Assembly (NCBI GenBank): GCA_964394085.1
Contig: CAYMWF010000100.1
Coordinates: 1-17,190 of the forward strand
Origin: CAYMWF01 sp964394085 [NCBI: uncultured Gemmatimonadota bacterium]
GTDB lineage: Bacteria > GCA-2686955 > CAYMWF01
Direction: 5' to 3'
Length of the DNA: 17,190 nt
Numbering within the stretch: position 1 is the stretch's first letter; each line of letters begins with the position of its first letter. A model generated the notes under the pieces. It was given only the letters and a program-made list of their open reading frames with translations, was not told where the DNA came from and ran no database searches. This document shows positions 14,211 to 17,190 of the stretch, piece by piece. Position numbers and translations under genes: made by a program.

Positions 14211-14616
14211 CTTTCACCATCGAAGCCGCGAATGACCCAGGATGGCTGGTACATCGACGATGTGAGCATCGAAGTGCCCCTGCCGGCGGTGTCATGCGAC
14301 ATAGTCGAAGATTCCGACCTGATCCACGGGGGCGAGCAACCCGGCTATACGATTTTCCTGGCCGGCAACTCCGGCGATGCCGGGACGGTCCAGGTCAGAA
14401 CGGATCTCCGGCTGCCCGATGGAAGTCCGTCCCACGGCAATCCCGTCCCGGGGCCCGCGCCTGCCACGCTGCCCGCAGGAGCACAGGGAAGCCGCCACTT
14501 CTCCGACCTGGTTCCGGCCGGCGCCCCACTCGGCTTCTACTCCTACATACAGGCTGACGGTGAAGCAGGGAGGAGGTGAGCTCGACCGCGACGCCTTCCA
14601 GTTCGAGGTTCAATAA
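14211..14616 (+). pseudogene. Remnant 3' end of a large secreted protein gene, truncated and frameshifted
   Basis: The frame opens after a TAG at 14208-14210 and gives DGWYIDDVSIEV, the end of a beta-sandwich domain common in exported peptidases of FCB-type bacteria. A CARDB-like segment follows (GEQPGYTIFLAGNSG ... PAGAPLGFYSYIQADG). The frame then hits TGA at 14577-14579. The neighbouring frame continues the expected ending GGGELDRDAFQFEVQ and stops at 14614-14616, so a one-base slip occurred in the G-rich run around 14565-14575. Family members normally have hundreds of residues before this point, and these are missing here. The break falls just right of the ATPase copy 2 promoter, so the ATPase segment or a rearrangement probably removed the 5' part. 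An ATG at 14232 has no ribosome site. Not likely to be functional. Confidence 0.75.
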
Positions 14617-14675
14617 AAAGGGGATTTATTTTTTATAGAGAATGATCCAGGCCTCCGCCGGCACGAGTAGAGTGC

Positions 14676-15170
14676 TCAAGCACCTTCGATCCGCTCCCGG
14701 ATCAATTCCAGTTCGGCGACATCAAGCAGGTCCTGCGGCCGACCGGCCAGGCGCTTCATTTCGATGAGATCGTCCAACGAGGCTACATGGAAGGTCTGCC
14801 CTTCGATCTCGACACTGGTGGCGCGAGAGAGCAAATCGTCCAAACGATCGGATTCCGCTACTAGAAGATCAACCTCGGCATTGCCGTCGGGCGAGCGGAA
14901 CGACAGGGTGAGCATGCCCTTCTCGTTTATCCACCGGCGTACGTTGGCGGGATCGGAAACGCACTCCTTCGATTCCGGGATCCGGGGACGCGCACCGAGC
15001 GCCCAGAGCTCGTGAACCAAGCGCCCCCAGGCAGGGGGTTCCAACCGCGGCACCACGTCTACATCTTGCGTCAATCTCGTGCTGCCGTAGAGCCGCGCCG
15101 CCGTCCCACCGACGATTACGAACTCAAGACCACTCGCCGCCATTCGCTGCAGGATCGCCAGAAAGTCCAC
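14676..15170 (-). CDS. Nucleotidyltransferase-fold protein (MNT/AbiEii/DUF6036-like)
   Basis: The 164-residue product has the NTase signature: GG at 21-22 in VIVGGTAARLYGSTR, the metal-binding pair Asp36-x-Asp38 (TQDVDVV), and a third acidic residue at Asp101 in NAEVDLL. The C-terminal helix reads DLIEMKRLAGRPQDLLDVAELE, seen in DUF6036-type and AbiEii-related proteins. Start is GTG 15170, with GAGG about 8 nt upstream. The preceding small gene on the same strand overlaps by 47 nt, an arrangement common for toxin-antitoxin pairs in which the NTase modifies a target or its partner. Inference: NTase component of a toxin-antitoxin or phage-defence pair. A housekeeping role is less likely, given the small size and setting next to a decayed transposon. 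Confidence 0.8.
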   Translation of the reverse strand: MDFLAILQRMAASGLEFVIVGGTAARLYGSTRLTQDVDVVPRLEPPAWGRLVHELWALGARPRIPESKECVSDPANVRRWINEKGMLTLSFRSPDGNAEVDLLVAESDRLDDLLSRATSVEIEGQTFHVASLDDLIEMKRLAGRPQDLLDVAELELIRERIEGA

Positions 15171-15339
15171 GTAATACCTCAGGATGCTGCGCCCAAAAGG
15201 CCTCGCGCAGTCGTCTCATGGAACGCAAAGCCCGCGTCATGGAGTCCAATCGCTCCACGAAGGTTCGAGGATTCAGGGCTTCGATACGATTAGTTGGTTG
15301 GCCGACGCCCGTCCAATCAATTTCTTCCGACCCGGCCAT
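15124..15339 (-). CDS. Small partner protein of the nucleotidyltransferase
   Basis: A 71-residue product starts at ATG 15339; GTG 15345 is an alternative two codons earlier. The ATG has GAGAGG 5 nt upstream. The sequence is helical and charged (FVERLDSMTRALRSMRRLREAFWAQHPE). I recognise no family. It overlaps the downstream NTase gene by 47 nt in another frame, which implies coupled expression. A short helical protein before an NTase gene suits an antitoxin, but this is inference from position and size. The overlap is long enough that the C-terminal 15 residues may be chance reading of NTase coding DNA. Confidence 0.55.
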   Translation of the reverse strand: MAGSEEIDWTGVGQPTNRIEALNPRTFVERLDSMTRALRSMRRLREAFWAQHPEVLRGLSGDPAANGGEWS

Positions 15340-15426
15340 TTTCACCTCTCTCCGTCACCTTTTGAGAAATCCCTGAGCATCGCCCCGGGATCGACGGTTT
15401 CACATGTTTCGGTCTCCTTTGAAGAA

Positions 15427-15455
15427 ATTGTAAATGAGTTCGGAAGGCTACGCAA
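15427..15455 (-). promoter_or_regulatory. Possible promoter of the NTase gene pair
   Basis: On the minus strand TTGCGT (15455-15450) and TACAAT (15432-15427) are 17 nt apart; the -10 matches five of six bases. Transcription would start near 15420, about 80 nt before the small partner gene. It lies at the decayed end of the IS91-type remnant, so the pair may have gained its promoter there. Confidence 0.4.
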
Positions 15456-15930
15456 TGTATTATTGAGAGGGTTCCCGTGCGAATATATATACTTATACGC
15501 TGGGAATACGCGCAGTAATATCGAGGACCGTTCTCGTCGGGTTCGGAAAGTGCGGCACAAGGCGTCCGAAAAAGTCGACCGGTTCCATGGAGATGACGTA
15601 CTTCTTTGTGCGGTAAAAGATTTTGCCGGCTTCAGCATCATAAGCGAGCCTTTCGAGCGCTACGACCGGTTTCGAGATGTACCGGGCCAGCCGTTCGGCT
15701 GTCGACCTGTCGCCGCCGCGGAACCTGGTCGATGCATCCACATTGAAACCCGAATGCTTCCAGGAGAGAATGAGTTAGATGAAGGTGTGTCAGGACCTTC
15801 CGATAGTAGTTCCTGAGCGCCTGGAATGAACACCGTGCGGGTTTGCCGAGAAGGGAATGGTCATGTCGGAAGTAAGCCCTCAGGAGCTTCGGGATGGTCC
15901 CGGTGAAAGACCTGTGGGGTATTTATTTCT
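15456..15930 (-). pseudogene. Decayed IS91-type transposase with frameshifts, stop and internal deletion
   Basis: Read on the minus strand, three pieces match IS91-type (Y2/HUH) transposases in order. Piece 1 (~15922-15785) reads IPHRSFTGTIPKLLRAYFRH then DHSLLGK, like the usual 'PHR..VFTIPK.LR.YF..DR.LL'. Piece 2 (~15774-15521, another frame) reads LILSWKHSGFNVDAS, then RLARYISKPVVALERLAY and GKIFYRTKK, then EPVDFFGRLVPHFPNP. Piece 3 (~15520-15497, back in the first frame) reads YYCAYSQR, like the terminal RYYG.YS. A TAA at 15925-15923 precedes piece 1 and another at 15777-15775 precedes piece 2. Between pieces 1 and 2 the roughly 100 residues with the HUH catalytic centre are missing. Weak similarity (KRRY...CPS) to the N-terminal zinc-binding domain may extend to ~16065. 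It cannot be active; it marks past transposition in the island. Confidence 0.8.
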
Positions 15931-16257
15931 GGACCGACTCAATGGTGAACAGGGCCGGATCGATGGGCAAGTGCTAAAAGATCGATATCGCCGTTTCGTC
16001 GAATCAAAGTCGAGAGAAATATGTGGTCGAATCGTGCCTGACCGGTATAATGCAGCCGGATACAAATGCGGGTGCGAGAATGCCGTGCATATGGGTTCAA
16101 GAAAAAAGTGCCGGTATTCTTATCGAATTGAATCCTTCAATAAAGATAGAAACGAGATCCGGATTTCCCGCATCAAGCTGATTGAAAATTCCTCCTCGTT
16201 CCGAATCACGGGAGATCCGGAAGGCAGGAGCTGTAATCATTTCGAAGGAGAATAAGA
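15931..16257. other. Leader region of the cyclase gene, no gene seen
   Basis: A plus-strand frame (15857-16255) is open but antisense to the transposase remnant and shows no family resemblance, so I do not call it. AT content rises after 16080, as expected for a leader. No convincing -35/-10 pair stands out. The AAGGAG ribosome site for the cyclase gene lies at 16245-16250. Confidence 0.5.
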
Positions 16258-17076
16258 ATGACCACCGAAGAATTTCTGCAGTTCATGGATAACGTGAAAA
16301 TCTACGACCTGACCCAGCCCCTCAGCATACATACGCCTCCGTGGCCGAGCTACATGCCGCTCGGCATCCAGTATTTCAAGCGCATCGCCGGCGCCCACAT
16401 GGGGCAGGGAGCGAGCGGCCAGATCATCACCACGAGCAACCACGTGGGAACCCACATGGACGGCGAGATCCATTTCCACGCGAGCGGCCGCGCCATCGGA
16501 CAGGTCCCGCTGGAAGAATGGATCGGCCCCGGCGCCGTGGTCGACATCTCCGACGCCGTCGACGACTACGATCTCTATTCGCCCGAGATGATCACCGACC
16601 GCGTGGAGGTCAGGAAGGGCGACATCCTCATCATCAACACCGGCTACCACAGGTACGCCTGGGACCAGGAAGGGTCCGACGAAATCCGCTACTTCGTGAA
16701 GCATCCCGGCCCCGGCCCCGGTTTTCACGAATGGGTCATCGACATGGGGATCAAGTGGATCGGAGTCGACTGCGGCAGCGCCGACCACCCGATGAACACG
16801 ATAATCAAAGACTGGCATCCCGGCCCCTTCGCCGAAGCCGAAGCCAAAATGAAAGAGAAGCACGGCAAATCCTGGGACGAGCTCTTCCCGTCCGAAGAAT
16901 ATTACCAGGTGATGCACCTCAAGCTGTTCCCGAAACGCATCGTCCACGCCGAGAACCTGGGCGGCGACATAGAAAAGATCGGAAACGGCCGGGTCTGGAT
17001 AGGATGCTTCCCCCTGAGGGGCATCGAACTGGAGTCTTCGATGTGCCGGATCGTAGCGATGATGCCGCCCGAATAA
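16258..17076 (+). CDS. Cyclase-family metal-dependent hydrolase (kynurenine formamidase / isatin hydrolase fold)
   Basis: The 272-residue product is a full-length cyclase-family (PF04199) protein. It opens with the typical YDLTQPLSIHTPPWP and has the metal motif HVGTHMD with His62, His66 and Asp68, followed by His72/His74 (EIHFH). VVDISDAV, RVEVRKGDILIINTGY and WIGVDCGSADHP mark the remaining core. The family hydrolyses amide bonds in N-formylkynurenine, isatin and related cyclic or aryl amides, using Mn or Zn. An insertion at ~195-225 (FAEAEAKMKEKHGKSWDELFP) seems longer than in kynurenine formamidase. AAGGAG lies 7 nt before the ATG. GC and codon style resemble the operon at 5263-11410 and not the island between them. 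It may be a displaced member of that pathway. No tryptophan-pathway neighbour supports a kynurenine role. Confidence 0.9.
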   Translation: MTTEEFLQFMDNVKIYDLTQPLSIHTPPWPSYMPLGIQYFKRIAGAHMGQGASGQIITTSNHVGTHMDGEIHFHASGRAIGQVPLEEWIGPGAVVDISDAVDDYDLYSPEMITDRVEVRKGDILIINTGYHRYAWDQEGSDEIRYFVKHPGPGPGFHEWVIDMGIKWIGVDCGSADHPMNTIIKDWHPGPFAEAEAKMKEKHGKSWDELFPSEEYYQVMHLKLFPKRIVHAENLGGDIEKIGNGRVWIGCFPLRGIELESSMCRIVAMMPPE

Positions 17077-17126
17077 GCCCTGTTCGGAAAAAATTATCGT
17101 CGCATCAAAAAGAAGCGGATTTCCGT

Positions 17127-17155
17127 TTGCATTGAAGAAAATTTCGAGCTATCTT
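17127..17155 (+). promoter_or_regulatory. Possible promoter for a gene beyond the window
   Basis: TTGCAT (17127-17132) and TATCTT (17150-17155) are spaced by 17 nt after the cyclase stop. A plus-strand gene to the right may start here. The hexamers are weak and no start codon follows inside the window. Confidence 0.25.
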
Positions 17156-17190
17156 TCTTACGTCCCTGCCGCATGCCGCCCAGATAATAT

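Noticed and set aside
14612-14640. AT-only stem AATAAA/TTTATT with T-rich tail as terminator
   Set aside because: The stem has no GC pairs and would be unstable; the T-run alone does not support a terminator.
15857-16255. Plus-strand open frame of 132 codons ending just before the cyclase gene
   Set aside because: About half lies antisense to the transposase remnant. The translation is charged and has no family resemblance, and the frame start has no good ribosome site.
1-17190. CRISPR array, tRNA or rRNA genes
   Set aside because: No regularly spaced repeats, cloverleaf-like segments or conserved rRNA stretches were seen on either strand by eye; a covariance-model scan would settle tRNAs.

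Overview
The window looks like a GC-rich genome from an uncultured, Gram-negative lineage, most likely in the FCB/Latescibacterota-Krumholzibacteriota-Eiseniibacteriota neighbourhood. That placement is inference. It rests on large secreted proteins with calcium-binding DxDxDG stretches, fibronectin-III-like segments and a FlgD/type-A-sorting-like C-terminus, and on a fragment of the 'GWYIDDVSI ... APLGxYxY ... DxDxFxFEV' type of exported protein.

Left part (1-4312, minus strand): two tandem, clearly paralogous genes for large exported surface or secreted proteins. The first is cut by the window start; the second is complete. A gap of about 950 bp (4313-5262) separates them from the next block. 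It holds no convincing gene but has several strong dyad symmetries and a good sigma70-like promoter for the operon to its right.

Central part (5263-11410, plus strand): a tight six-gene operon with overlaps of 4-19 nt or short gaps. In order it encodes a GNAT-like protein, a thiolase-fold protein whose nucleophilic cysteine position is proline, a DUF35 zinc-ribbon/OB partner, a DUF2877 (AllH-like) protein, FdrA (AllF-like) and a DUF1116 (AllG-like) protein. The last three are the three subunits known from E. coli oxamate carbamoyltransferase (AllFGH). The first three form a CoA-ester carbon-chain module. A cyclase-family metal hydrolase (16258-17076) with the same compositional style lies beyond an accessory island and may belong to the same pathway. 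The whole set suggests an undescribed catabolic route: amide or ring opening, CoA-ester chemistry without a thiolase cysteine, and carbamoyl/acyl transfer. The substrate cannot be read from the sequence.

Right part (11411-16257): an accessory island that seems to have been built up between the operon and the cyclase gene. It contains two related AAA+/DUF4143 ATPases arranged tail to tail. Each has a TTGACA box 35-36 nt before its probable start codon, which implies leaderless mRNAs, and each promoter overlaps a dyad symmetry. Next come a truncated and frameshifted 3' end of a secreted-protein gene, a nucleotidyltransferase with a small overlapping partner gene (toxin-antitoxin-like), and a decayed IS91-type transposase with frameshifts, a stop and an internal deletion. 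No rRNA, tRNA or CRISPR array was seen.
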